Shown piece after piece: positions 22,635 through 31,186 of a stretch of DNA of 64,000 nucleotides. The stretch spans positions 62,001 to 126,000 of the forward strand of contig NZ_AUNB01000062.1 in the NCBI RefSeq assembly GCF_000714545.1, given 5' to 3'. This DNA is from Thioclava indica (GTDB taxonomy: Bacteria > Pseudomonadota > Alphaproteobacteria > Rhodobacterales > Rhodobacteraceae). Position 1 is the stretch's first letter. Every line of letters begins with the position of its first letter. Both the position numbers and the translations under genes were made by a program. The notes under the pieces are model-generated. The model worked only from the letters and a program-made list of their open reading frames with translations, had not been told where the DNA came from and did not search any database.

Positions 22635-24542
22635 ATGACCGAGACTGACGACACCCCAGAGAATGCCCAGCCCCCCGCCGCGACACGCCCCGCGCATGGG
22701 ATGACGGGGCATGCGCTGATCGCGGATTATCTGCGTCGGCTCGATGGTTCGCCCGGCGTTTACCGGATGCTGAATGCCAAGGGCGAGATCCTCTATGTCG
22801 GCAAAGCGCGCAATCTCAAGGCGCGGGTGTCGAACTATGCGCGCCCCTCTGGGCATAGCGCGCGGATCGCGCGGATGATCCGCGAAACCGCCTCGATGAT
22901 GTTTCTCACGACGCGCACCGAGACCGAGGCGCTGCTGCTGGAACAGAACCTCATCAAACAGCTCAAGCCGCGCTACAACGTGCTGGCGCGTGATGACAAG
23001 AGCTTTCCCAATATTCTGATCGCGACCGATCACCCCTATCCGATGATCAAAAAGCATCGCGGCGCGCGCAAGGAGAAGGGTCATTATTTCGGCCCCTTCG
23101 CAAGTGCTGGCGCGGTCAATCGCACGCTCAACCATCTGGAGCGGGTGTTTTTGCTGCGCAACTGTTCAGATTCGATGTTTGAAAGCCGCACCCGGCCTTG
23201 CCTGCAATATCAGATCAAGCGCTGTTCGGGGCCGTGCGTGGGCAAGATTTCCGAGGCCGCGTATGGCGCGCTGGTCGATGACGCCAAGCGGTTCCTTGAG
23301 GGGAAATCGACCACGATCCAGCGCGAGTTGGCCGAGCAGATGCAGGCTGCTTCCGAGGAGATGGAGTTCGAGCGCGCCGCCGCTTTGCGCGACCGGATCA
23401 AGGCGCTGACCAATGTGCAGCAAAGTCAGGGGATCAACCCGCGCACCGTGCCCGAGGCCGATGTGATCGCGCTGCATAGTGAGGGCGGACAGGCCTGCGT
23501 GCAGGTGTTTTTCATCCGCGGCAACCAAAGCTGGGGCAATCACGATTTCTACCCGCGCACAGGCTCGGGCGCCGAGGCCCCCGAGATCCTGCAAGCCTTT
23601 ATCGCACAGTTTTACACCCACCGCCCGCCGCCGCGCCTGTTGCTGCTGTCTCATCCGGTCGAGGATGAAGCGTTGCTGGCCGATTTTCTGTCCGAACGCG
23701 CCGAGCGCCGCGTCGAGATCGCCGTGCCGCAGCGGGGCGAAAAGGCCGAGCTGGTGGAAAACGCCGCGCGCAATGCCCGCGAAAGTCTGGGCCGGAAGAT
23801 GTCGGAAAGTGCCGCGCAGGCAAAACTGCTGACAGGTGTGGCCGAGGCGTTCGGCCTGTCCTCCCCGCCCGCGCGCATCGAGGTCTATGACAACTCGCAT
23901 ATTCAGGGCGCGCATGCCGTAGGCGGTATGATCGTGGCAGGGCCGGACGGTTTCATCAAAAGCCAGTATCGCAAGTTCAACATCAAGGGCACCGATCTGA
24001 CGCCGGGCGATGATTTCGGCATGATGAAAGAGGTTCTGACCCGCCGCTTCACGCGCCTTTTGAAGGAAGACCCCGAACGCAAATCCGATGCCTGGCCCGA
24101 TCTGTTGCTGATTGATGGCGGCGCGGGGCAGGTCTCGGCGGTGCATGAGATCATGGTCGAAATGGGCGTGACCGACATTGCGATGGTGGGTGTTGCCAAG
24201 GGGATCGACCGCGATCACGGCAAGGAAGAATTCCACCGCATCGGTCAGCGCCCCTTTGCTTTGCCGCGTCAAAGCCCGGTTTTGTATTACATCCAGCGCC
24301 TGCGCGACGAGGCCCACCGCTGGGCGATTGGCACGCATCGCGCCAAACGCGCCAAGGCGGTGATGGCGAACCCGCTCGATGAAATCCCCGGCATCGGGGC
24401 TGCGCGCAAACGTGCGCTGTTGCAGCATTTCGGATCGGCCAAGGCGGTTAGCCGCGCCGCCCCGATTGACCTGATGGAGGTCGAGGGGATATCGGAGGCG
24501 ATGGCCGAGACGATCCATAACTTCTTCAACGAAAAGGGCTAG
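22635..24542 (+). CDS. uvrC: Excinuclease ABC subunit C
   Basis: A 635-residue nucleotide-excision-repair endonuclease that makes the 3' and 5' cuts around a lesion bound by UvrAB. Domains in order are the GIY-YIG nuclease ('GVYRML...[13 protein letters not shown]', about 36-65), a UVR domain near residue 230, the central RNase H-like nuclease ('YDNSHIQG' and 'LLIDGGAGQ'), and tandem helix-hairpin-helix motifs at the C-terminus ('[13 protein letters not shown]'). The ~30-residue N-terminal extension before the nuclease is Pro/Ala-rich. The next gene starts three bases after the stop. The long AT-rich leader is noted separately. Confidence 0.97.
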   Translation: MTETDDTPENAQPPAATRPAHGMTGHALIADYLRRLDGSPGVYRMLNAKGEILYVGKARNLKARVSNYARPSGHSARIARMIRETASMMFLTTRTETEALLLEQNLIKQLKPRYNVLARDDKSFPNILIATDHPYPMIKKHRGARKEKGHYFGPFASAGAVNRTLNHLERVFLLRNCSDSMFESRTRPCLQYQIKRCSGPCVGKISEAAYGALVDDAKRFLEGKSTTIQRELAEQMQAASEEMEFERAAALRDRIKALTNVQQSQGINPRTVPEADVIALHSEGGQACVQVFFIRGNQSWGNHDFYPRTGSGAEAPEILQAFIAQFYTHRPPPRLLLLSHPVEDEALLADFLSERAERRVEIAVPQRGEKAELVENAARNARESLGRKMSESAAQAKLLTGVAEAFGLSSPPARIEVYDNSHIQGAHAVGGMIVAGPDGFIKSQYRKFNIKGTDLTPGDDFGMMKEVLTRRFTRLLKEDPERKSDAWPDLLLIDGGAGQVSAVHEIMVEMGVTDIAMVGVAKGIDRDHGKEEFHRIGQRPFALPRQSPVLYYIQRLRDEAHRWAIGTHRAKRAKAVMANPLDEIPGIGAARKRALLQHFGSAKAVSRAAPIDLMEVEGISEAMAETIHNFFNEKG

Positions 24543-24545
24543 GCG

Positions 24546-25613
24546 ATGAATGATCACAGCCCGCGCCCGCGCGCCCTTTCGCGCGTTGATGATCTTGAGG
24601 CGGCGGGGCTGACCGCGCCCGAAGCACGCACCGATCTGCAAGCCGTGGCCGCAGAGTTCCGCATTCGCCTCACGCCCGAGATGCGCACGGCCATCGCAAC
24701 CCCTACCGATCCGGTGGCCGCGCAATTCGTGCCCAGCGTGGCCGAATTGGTGACCCGCCCCGAGGAACTGGTCGATCCGATTGGCGATGACGCGCATTCC
24801 CCGGTGGCGGGGCTGACGCATCGCTACCCCGACCGGGTGATCTTGCACATCACCAAGACCTGCGATGTCTATTGTCGGTTTTGTTTTCGCCGCGAAACGG
24901 TGGGCGAGACCGGACCGTTGCCACAAGATCAGCTAGATGCCGCGCTGGACTATATCGCGGCAACTCCGGCGGTGCGCGAGGTGATCCTGACGGGTGGCGA
25001 TCCGCTGACGCTGTCGCAGCGGCGCCTGACCGAGGTGCTGACCCGGCTTGGCGCGATTGCGCATGTCGATCAGATCCGTCTGCACACCCGCGTGCCGGTT
25101 GTCGCGCCCGAACGCATCACGCCCGATCTGTGCCAGGCCCTGCGCGCCGCGCGTCCGGCTGTTTGGGTCGTGCTGCATACCAACCACGCGCAAGAACTGA
25201 CGCCCAATGCCCGGCCCGCGATTGCGCGGCTAGTGGATCACGGTATTCCGATGCTCTCGCAAACCGTGTTGCTTGCTGGGATCAATGACGATGCCGACAG
25301 CCTTGAGGGGCTGATGCGCGCGCTGACATCCCTGCGCGTCAAACCTTATTACCTGCATCATTGCGATCTGGCGCGGGGCACCTCGCATTTTCGCACCACG
25401 ATTGCCAAGGGCCGCGCGTTGATGGCCGAGCTGCGCCGCCGCGTCTCGGGGACGATGGTGCCGACATACGTTCTCGACATCCCCGGCGGGCATGGCAAAG
25501 TGGCGATCAATGCCGATCACGTTGCGCCCAGCCCGACGCCGGGCCACTGGCGTATCACCGACCGTCTGGGCAATATCCATGATTACGCAGACCCCGTGCC
25601 TGAGACGCGGTGA
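24546..25613 (+). CDS. Lysine 2,3-aminomutase family radical SAM protein
   Basis: A 355-residue KamA-family enzyme. The radical SAM cluster cysteines are C106, C110 and C113 in 'CDVYCRFCF', and the PLP lysine is K318 in 'DIPGGHGK'. Together they show a PLP-dependent radical aminomutase. Length and lack of a long N-terminal region place it nearer EpmB/YjeK, which makes (R)-beta-lysine for elongation factor P, than clostridial KamA. No efp or epmA is in the window. It is packed between uvrC (3 bases) and pgsA, so it is probably in their transcription unit although unrelated in function. Confidence 0.87.
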   Translation: MNDHSPRPRALSRVDDLEAAGLTAPEARTDLQAVAAEFRIRLTPEMRTAIATPTDPVAAQFVPSVAELVTRPEELVDPIGDDAHSPVAGLTHRYPDRVILHITKTCDVYCRFCFRRETVGETGPLPQDQLDAALDYIAATPAVREVILTGGDPLTLSQRRLTEVLTRLGAIAHVDQIRLHTRVPVVAPERITPDLCQALRAARPAVWVVLHTNHAQELTPNARPAIARLVDHGIPMLSQTVLLAGINDDADSLEGLMRALTSLRVKPYYLHHCDLARGTSHFRTTIAKGRALMAELRRRVSGTMVPTYVLDIPGGHGKVAINADHVAPSPTPGHWRITDRLGNIHDYADPVPETR

Positions 25614-25658
25614 CGCGCCCTCTTTCGCTTTGCCCACCGCCCCGCTAGGTTGCCCGAT

Positions 25659-26288
25659 ATGAAATGGAACATCCCCAATATCCTGACTGTGCTCAGACTT
25701 CTGGCTGCCCCCGGCGTGGCGCTGATGTTTTTGTATTTCCATCGCCCTTGGGCGGACTGGTTTGCGCTGGCGCTGTTTGTCGGGGCCGCGGTCACCGATT
25801 GGTTTGACGGCTATCTGGCGCGGTTGTGGAAGCAGGAAAGCAAGTTTGGCGCGATGCTCGACCCGATTGCCGATAAGGTGATGGTGGTGATCGCGCTGGT
25901 CGTTCTGACGGGTTATTCGGGGATGAACCCGTGGCTGATCCTGCCTGCGACGGTGATCTTGTTTCGTGAGGTATTCGTGTCTGGCCTGCGCGAGTTTCTG
26001 GGCGCGGATGCGGGGCGTTTGCGCGTCACCAAGCTGGCCAAGTGGAAAACCACGGCGCAGATGGTGGCTATTGCGGTGCTGTTTCTTGGCACCGGATTGG
26101 CCTATCTCGAACAGGGCCGCGCGCCGCGCGCAGGCGAGGGCGACATTCCGATGGGGGCCAGTCTGGCCGATATCGCAACCCATATCGGGCTAGTGCTGAT
26201 CTGGATCGCAGCGATTTTGACGGCGATCACCGGCTGGGATTATTTCCGCAAGGCGCTGCCCTATCTGAAGGATCCGGATGATGGTTGA
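25659..26288 (+). CDS. pgsA: CDP-diacylglycerol--glycerol-3-phosphate 3-phosphatidyltransferase
   Basis: A 209-residue membrane enzyme of the CDP-alcohol phosphatidyltransferase family, which makes phosphatidylglycerophosphate, the precursor of phosphatidylglycerol and cardiolipin. The metal-binding signature is complete: D-G-x2-A-R-x8-G-x3-D-x3-D in 'DGYLARLW...FGAMLDPIADK'. About four to five membrane helices are visible. 'IPNILTVLRL' at the N-terminus is typical of PgsA. I start at the ATG at 25659; a TTG nine bases upstream is less likely. The stop overlaps the moaD start by eight bases. Confidence 0.95.
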   Translation: MKWNIPNILTVLRLLAAPGVALMFLYFHRPWADWFALALFVGAAVTDWFDGYLARLWKQESKFGAMLDPIADKVMVVIALVVLTGYSGMNPWLILPATVILFREVFVSGLREFLGADAGRLRVTKLAKWKTTAQMVAIAVLFLGTGLAYLEQGRAPRAGEGDIPMGASLADIATHIGLVLIWIAAILTAITGWDYFRKALPYLKDPDDG

Positions 26289-26529
26289 CGTGCTTTATTT
26301 TGCGTGGGTGCGCGAACGCATCGGCCTGCCGCGCGAGCAGATCGAGACGCAGGCGGCCACGGTGAATGATCTGGTGGCAGAACTGCGCGCGCGCGAGCCA
26401 CGATATGAGGCGGCCTTTGCCGATCTCACCGCCCTGCGTGTGGCACTGGATCAGGAGCTCGCGACCTTTGACAGCCCGCTTGCCGACGTGCGCGAGGTTG
26501 CCTTTTTCCCGCCGATGACGGGAGGCTAA
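26281..26529 (+). CDS. moaD: Molybdopterin synthase small subunit
   Basis: An 82-residue ubiquitin-fold sulfur carrier ending in the essential Gly-Gly ('PPMTGG'), whose C-terminus is thiocarboxylated and donates sulfur to make molybdopterin. Two adjacent ATGs (26278 and 26281) overlap the pgsA end; the second fits family alignments better. It is followed after one base by moaE. The product is needed for the molybdenum formate dehydrogenase encoded at 14.6-19.4 kb, although the genes are not in one operon. Confidence 0.93.
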   Translation: MVDVLYFAWVRERIGLPREQIETQAATVNDLVAELRAREPRYEAAFADLTALRVALDQELATFDSPLADVREVAFFPPMTGG

Positions 26530-26530
26530 G

Positions 26531-26971
26531 ATGAAAGTCTCGGTCCAGCCCGAGCCCTTTGATCTGGGCGCTGAACTGGCAGGCTTTGGCGCTGGCCGGT
26601 CCGATGTCGGCGCGGTGGTCAGCTTTACCGGCGTGGTGCGTGATGACAGCGGCGCCATGGAGGCGCTGGAGCTGGAACACTACCCCGGCATGACGCAGCG
26701 CGCGATTGCCCAGATTGTCGATCAGGCCGTGACACGCTGGGATTTGGCGGATGTGATCGTGATCCACCGCCACGGGCGGCTGGGCATTGGCGAGCAGATC
26801 ATGATGGTCGCCACCGCCGCACGCCACCGGGCTGCCGCGTTCGAGGCCGCCGAGTTCCTGATGGATTACCTCAAATCCCGCGCTCCGTTCTGGAAGAAAG
26901 AGCACGGGCGCGATGGCACGTCTTGGGTCGTGGCAAAAGACGAAGATGAAGACGCCTTGAAACGCTGGTGA
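26531..26971 (+). CDS. moaE: Molybdopterin synthase catalytic subunit
   Basis: A 146-residue MoaE protein that, with two MoaD, turns cyclic pyranopterin monophosphate into molybdopterin. Signature stretches are 'VVSFTGVVRD' (about 30-39), 'LELEHYPGM', the 'HRHGRLGIGE' region and the catalytic lysine motif near the C-terminus ('KSRAPFWKKE'). It forms a moaD-moaE pair and abuts the convergent HIT gene with no intergenic base. Confidence 0.95.
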   Translation: MKVSVQPEPFDLGAELAGFGAGRSDVGAVVSFTGVVRDDSGAMEALELEHYPGMTQRAIAQIVDQAVTRWDLADVIVIHRHGRLGIGEQIMMVATAARHRAAAFEAAEFLMDYLKSRAPFWKKEHGRDGTSWVVAKDEDEDALKRW

Positions 26972-27352
26972 TCAGCGCATCAGCAGCATCGGACCCAACG
27001 GACGACCGGCCAGAATGTGCAGATGATAATGGGGCACTTCCTGCACGCCATCCTCGCCCGCATTGGTGATCGCGCGAAACCCTGCGCCCCCCTCCCCCGG
27101 CTCGGCACCGATCATCTTGCAGATCTGCCCGGCGGTGCGGGTGAAATCGAGGATCTCGGCGTCCGAAGCCGCATTGCAGAAGTGATCGAAGGTCACATAC
27201 GGCCCTTTCGGGATCACCAGCACATGCTCGGGGGCCTTGGGCGAGATGTCGCGAAAGGCCAACGTGTGCTCGGTTTCAAGCACGGTATTGTTCGGGATCT
27301 CGCCACGCAAAATCTTGGCGAAAATATTCTGATCGTCATAGGCGTAAGCCAT
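26972..27352 (-). CDS. HIT family protein (Hint-like nucleotide hydrolase)
   Basis: A 126-residue histidine-triad protein. The catalytic triad motif is H-x-H-x-H in 'PHYHLHILAGRPLG' near the C-terminus. The N-terminal 'NIFAKILRGEIPN' is the classic Hint start. Hint proteins hydrolyse purine nucleoside phosphoramidates and aminoacyl-adenylates in the cytoplasm. The gene lies 11 bases downstream of the glycosyltransferase gene on the same strand and may share its transcript. Confidence 0.93.
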   Translation of the reverse strand: MAYAYDDQNIFAKILRGEIPNNTVLETEHTLAFRDISPKAPEHVLVIPKGPYVTFDHFCNAASDAEILDFTRTAGQICKMIGAEPGEGGAGFRAITNAGEDGVQEVPHYHLHILAGRPLGPMLLMR

Positions 27353-27363
27353 CGCGCCGCTCC

Positions 27364-28938
27364 TCAGTCTTTGAACAGGTATTCGATTTGTGCCAACTCT
27401 TGCGCCAGCTCGAATGAGATGTCGAGCGTCTGAACCAGCGCGCGAGTGTTATCTTCAAGCGAGCCATCCTCGCGCATCAGGGCGAAATGCTCAAACTCAG
27501 CGTCGCGCAGACGTTCGCTTTCAAAGGCCATATCGGCGCGGATTGTGGGCAACACCTGCTCCAGCACCTGAGGCGGTGTTGTCTGTCCGGCCAGCCCGAC
27601 GCGGCGGGCATGTCCTGCAAGATAATCATCGCTGAACGCGCATTCGATTTCCAGCAGCCGCGTCTCGCATTTATCAGCGGCAAAATCGCGGATCACGTCG
27701 AACGCCGCCGGATCAAGGCAGATCAGCATCCGGTCCGTTCTCGCATGTTCAAACAGCATCCGCATCAGCGCGCGACGATGGCGATTGCGCTTTTCCTTGG
27801 TCTTTTCGATACCCCCGAGGTCGGGCAATTCGCCCATCTCGTCAAAGATATATTCCATCGCCGTGACCTCGTGGCGTTTGCGCAGCTCGGCCACCAAGCG
27901 CTTGGCAACATGCCATTTTTTGCACGTCACAATGATCAAGGTGCGTTCACGCCCCAGCGTCGATTCCGTTTCCCAGAAACGCGGGGCAAACCGGCGCCCT
28001 TCACGCCCGCGCCCGGTCAAGAACGCATGCAACGCGCGCCCTTCGTTCGAGATTGCGAATCCGGTATCGTCCTGCGTCCAAAGCGCCCCGAGCCGCGCCT
28101 TGAGATCACTGGCCTCGGCGCTGATTTTGCGCGCGAACAGATAGTCCTGCGACAGCAGCAAGTCGTAGTGATCATTGTAGAAATGCGCCGGCATCCCGTA
28201 ATCGGTGAACATCAAAAACGTCAGCGTGCGGGTGCGAATTTCGGATTCAGGGACCACATGGCGCACGATGGTCTGGAAAAACGTCTCATCAGGAATCCAG
28301 CTCGTGCGGAAGAACTTCATCACATCGGGGCGGGTGCGCGTAAAATCGAGCACCCATTCGATCGTGCGACGCCGCAGGCACCACCATTGCGAGCCGATCA
28401 TCATCTGGATATCGGCGGGCACCTCACGTGCCAGGCCAAAGCGTTTTTGCAAATTGTAGCTGGCGTAGAATCGCTTGGGTTGTGTGCGCTCGTTAAAGTA
28501 GTGACGATAGATCAGCCGGTCTTCCTTCATCCCGGTCTTGATCCAGCCCGAGGTGAAGAAATCGAAACTCTCGATGTAATCCGCCTCTTCGGCGTCGAGA
28601 AAATCATGGGCATATTTCGCCGTCTTGATCTGCATGCAATCGCCTGAAAGCATGTAGAAATGGGTGGCGCGCGGGAAGTCCTCGACCGCGGCTTTCACCG
28701 CCTCTAGCGTGGCGGCCACAAGGCTCCACTCGCCCCACCCGCATTTCAACCGTTTGCGCGCGAATGTGACGTTAGGATTGGGATCAAGCGCCGCGTGCAG
28801 CTTGCGAAAATCAGCCGGAGCCGCGCTGGCATCGAAGTGGATCGACACGAAATCGCCCGCCGCCGTCAACCGCTCGGCTTGCGCGATAAGGCCTTCGGGG
28901 TCTTTATGCGTTAGCAAGATGAAGGCGATTCGGGCCAT
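27364..28938 (-). CDS. Branching-type (core-2/I, GT14-like) glycosyltransferase with DUF5928-like C-terminus
   Basis: A 524-residue protein. Residues 1 to about 260 match the Branch family, which includes eukaryotic core-2/I beta-1,6-GlcNAc transferases and xylosyltransferase. Recognisable segments are 'IAFILLTHKDP' at the start, 'HFYMLSGDCMQI', and 'GSQWWCLRRRTIEWVL' followed by 'IPDETFFQT', the usual acceptor/catalytic region. The rest is a charged, mostly helical domain of the type called DUF5928 in Rhodobacterales, as I recall. There is no signal peptide, so it should act in the cytoplasm on a lipid- or protein-linked glycan. It is divergent from a sulfotransferase gene, pointing to a sulfated glycan. 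Confidence 0.8.
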   Translation of the reverse strand: MARIAFILLTHKDPEGLIAQAERLTAAGDFVSIHFDASAAPADFRKLHAALDPNPNVTFARKRLKCGWGEWSLVAATLEAVKAAVEDFPRATHFYMLSGDCMQIKTAKYAHDFLDAEEADYIESFDFFTSGWIKTGMKEDRLIYRHYFNERTQPKRFYASYNLQKRFGLAREVPADIQMMIGSQWWCLRRRTIEWVLDFTRTRPDVMKFFRTSWIPDETFFQTIVRHVVPESEIRTRTLTFLMFTDYGMPAHFYNDHYDLLLSQDYLFARKISAEASDLKARLGALWTQDDTGFAISNEGRALHAFLTGRGREGRRFAPRFWETESTLGRERTLIIVTCKKWHVAKRLVAELRKRHEVTAMEYIFDEMGELPDLGGIEKTKEKRNRHRRALMRMLFEHARTDRMLICLDPAAFDVIRDFAADKCETRLLEIECAFSDDYLAGHARRVGLAGQTTPPQVLEQVLPTIRADMAFESERLRDAEFEHFALMREDGSLEDNTRALVQTLDISFELAQELAQIEYLFKD

Positions 28939-29086
28939 GCGGGAAACGATGCCGTGTTTATTGCGCTAATTATCTGCCTTGTTAGCGTCAATTGACGTTG
29001 AAAAGACAGTGCTTCTTTGATCTTTAAGGCATATTTATTGCGTCTTGGCTAAGATGACCATGATGGACGCATGCGGAGGATTGTTT
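28939..29086. promoter_or_regulatory. Divergent promoter region with a 12-base palindrome
   Basis: This 148-base AT-rich gap separates the glycosyltransferase and sulfotransferase genes. It contains the perfect palindrome CGTCAATTGACG (28986-28997), whose right half includes TTGACG, a possible plus-strand -35. The palindrome is well placed to co-regulate both genes. No clear -10 could be fixed. Confidence 0.45.
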
Positions 29087-29905
29087 ATGGGGTTTCCGGG
29101 AACCTGGATGACAGAAAGCGAAAGCATGGTGTACCGCGTGGTGCCCAAATGCGCTTGCTCCTCCATTGGTCAGATCATGTTCTACAGCGATCACGGGCGC
29201 TTCTTTGACGGCGATATCCACGACTCGACTGACGGCCTGCATAAGTGGGCGCAAGACAACAGCCAAAAGCTGATCACGGCGAATGTGAAATCCCATAAAA
29301 GCTATGCGTTTACCTGTGTGCGTAACCCCTATGGGCGCATCCTGTCGTCCTTCTTCGACAAGATCGCGGGCATTCAGCGCAACGGCAAACGCTATCGCGG
29401 CAATCTGGTGCCCAAGCTGGTGCAAAATTACGGGATTGAGGTTGGCTCACCCGAGGATGAGTTTGATTTCGACCAGATCGCCTCGTTCCGCCGCTTCTTG
29501 CTGTTTGCGCGCGACACCATTCGCTGGCGCCGCCCGATGGAGCCTGACATTCACTGGTCGGCCATGTCGGGCCATGTCTCGACATTCATCGTCAATGGCG
29601 GGCGCTACAACAACATCTTCTTTACCGAGAAATTCGACGAGGGCATGCAAAGCGTGCTGGATGACATCGAAACGCCGGTCAAAATCGACCTGAAAAAAGT
29701 GCCGCGCTTCAACGAATCCGAGGGGCATGGCCCCAAGCGCGCCCACAAGATTAGTGAGTATTTTGACGATCTCTCGCGTCATCTGGTCTGGGAAATCTAC
29801 AAGAAGGATTTCCAGCTTTTCCAGTATGATTTCGACGATCCCGACAACAAAATGCCAATCGGTGAGATCGATCTCGACGAGGTTCACGCGAAACTCGGCG
29901 ACTGA
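29087..29905 (+). CDS. Sulfotransferase family 2-like protein
   Basis: A 272-residue protein with the two PAPS-binding signatures of carbohydrate sulfotransferases. The first is 5'-phosphosulfate loop 'PKCACSSI' at 20-27. The second is the 3'-phosphate region 'VRNPYGRILSSFFDKI' about 65 residues on. It would move sulfate from PAPS to a sugar hydroxyl. I start it at 29087 because GGAGG lies seven bases before that ATG; longer starts from 29045 lack a site. It has no membrane segment. The divergent Branch-family glycosyltransferase suggests the acceptor is a glycan made by that enzyme. Confidence 0.82.
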   Translation: MGFPGTWMTESESMVYRVVPKCACSSIGQIMFYSDHGRFFDGDIHDSTDGLHKWAQDNSQKLITANVKSHKSYAFTCVRNPYGRILSSFFDKIAGIQRNGKRYRGNLVPKLVQNYGIEVGSPEDEFDFDQIASFRRFLLFARDTIRWRRPMEPDIHWSAMSGHVSTFIVNGGRYNNIFFTEKFDEGMQSVLDDIETPVKIDLKKVPRFNESEGHGPKRAHKISEYFDDLSRHLVWEIYKKDFQLFQYDFDDPDNKMPIGEIDLDEVHAKLGD

Positions 29906-29986
29906 TCTGCGTAAGGGCGCTTGTCGCCATCCGGGCGCGCTCTACTTGGGGCGGGTCTTTCCCTCCAGACTGTGGAGCCCTTCCCG

Positions 29987-31186
29987 ATGACGCTTAGTCC
30001 CCGCGACGCACGCGCCGTGATTTTTTCACTGGCCCTTGGCACCTTTGGTATCGGCGTGATCGAGTTCGCCTCGATGGGGTTGTTGCCGTTTTATGCCGCC
30101 GATTTCGGCATCAGCGAGGCACGCGCCGGGCACGCGATTTCGTCTTATGCGCTGGGGGTGGTTATTGGCGCCCCGATCTTGGCAGTGTTGGGGGCCAAGC
30201 TGCCGCGCAAAGGCTTTCTGATCGCGTTGATGGCGTTTTACGCGCTGGCCAATCTGGCAGCCGGGGCCGCGCCCAGTTTCACCAGCTTCGTTATTGCGCG
30301 GTTTTTCTCGGGACTGCCGCATGGCGCTTATTTCGGCATGGCGATGCTGTTTGCTGCCGATCTGATGCCCGAAGGCAAGCGCGCGCAGGGGATTGCCTGG
30401 GTGATCACCGGGCTGACGGTCGCCAATATTATCGGCGTCCCACTGGCCGGGGCCATCGGGCAATATTTCGGATGGCGCTGGGGCTTTGCGATTGTCGCGG
30501 TGATCTGCGGCGGGTCGGCGATGCTGATCGCACGCACCGCGCCAAGTGTTGCGCCCGATCCCAATGCCAGCCCCTTGCGAGAACTGGGTGCGCTGACCAA
30601 TCGCTCGGTCTGGTTGACGCTGGCAGTGGGCGCGATCGGCTTTGGCGGGGTGTTTGCGGTCTATTCCTATTTATCAGCGGCGATGATCGCGACCCATGCG
30701 GGGCCGGACTGGACGATTCCGCTTGCGCTTTCGGCGTTCGGGGTTGGCGGGACGGTGGGCAATATGATCGCGGGAAAGCTGTCGGACTGGTCGCGGTTTG
30801 GCGCCGGGCTGATCCTGCTCTGCGGAATGATCATCGTGCCGCTGCTCTATACGCTGACCATCGGCGACTGGCGGGCGATGGCGCTGGCCATGGTGGCGTT
30901 GGGAATGACCGCAGGTATGGTTATTCCGATGCAGGTGCGCCTGATGGAGGTCGCGGGCGATGCCCAGACACTGGCCGCCGCGCTCAACCACGCGGCGTTT
31001 AATTTTGCCAATGCGCTGGGGCCGTTTCTGGCGGGACTGGCGCTGAGCGCGGGCTATGGCTGGCAGGCGACGGGCTATGTCGGCTCGGCGCTGGCCATCG
31101 CGGGACTGGCGTTCTTGGGTATCGCCTACCTACACGCGCGGCGCACCACCCCGCTTAAGGCGGCCTCGATCAGGCCGCCTGCTTAA
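29987..31186 (+). CDS. MFS transporter (DHA1-like)
   Basis: A 399-residue major facilitator with twelve predicted membrane helices. The N-terminal 'LGTFGIGVIEFASMGLLP' helix and the loop after helix 2 ('GAKLPRKGFLI') are typical of the drug:proton/arabinose-efflux (AraJ-like) group. The substrate is unknown. The start at 29987 has GGAG upstream; the longer frame is not supported. Its last 17 bases overlap the end of the convergent aspartate kinase gene, and both ends share a hairpin. Confidence 0.9.
   Translation: MTLSPRDARAVIFSLALGTFGIGVIEFASMGLLPFYAADFGISEARAGHAISSYALGVVIGAPILAVLGAKLPRKGFLIALMAFYALANLAAGAAPSFTSFVIARFFSGLPHGAYFGMAMLFAADLMPEGKRAQGIAWVITGLTVANIIGVPLAGAIGQYFGWRWGFAIVAVICGGSAMLIARTAPSVAPDPNASPLRELGALTNRSVWLTLAVGAIGFGGVFAVYSYLSAAMIATHAGPDWTIPLALSAFGVGGTVGNMIAGKLSDWSRFGAGLILLCGMIIVPLLYTLTIGDWRAMALAMVALGMTAGMVIPMQVRLMEVAGDAQTLAAALNHAAFNFANALGPFLAGLALSAGYGWQATGYVGSALAIAGLAFLGIAYLHARRTTPLKAASIRPPA
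31159..31179. terminator. Hairpin shared by two convergent coding ends
   Basis: GGCGGCCT (31159-31166) and AGGCCGCC (31172-31179) form a perfect eight-base stem with a five-base loop. TTAA lies on both sides. The hairpin is inside the overlapping 3' ends of the MFS and aspartate kinase genes and could end transcription from either side. Confidence 0.55.

Noticed and set aside
23166-24926. A 586-codon minus-strand open frame opposite uvrC
   Set aside because: It runs across the uvrC-aminomutase junction on the opposite strand and encodes no recognisable motif.
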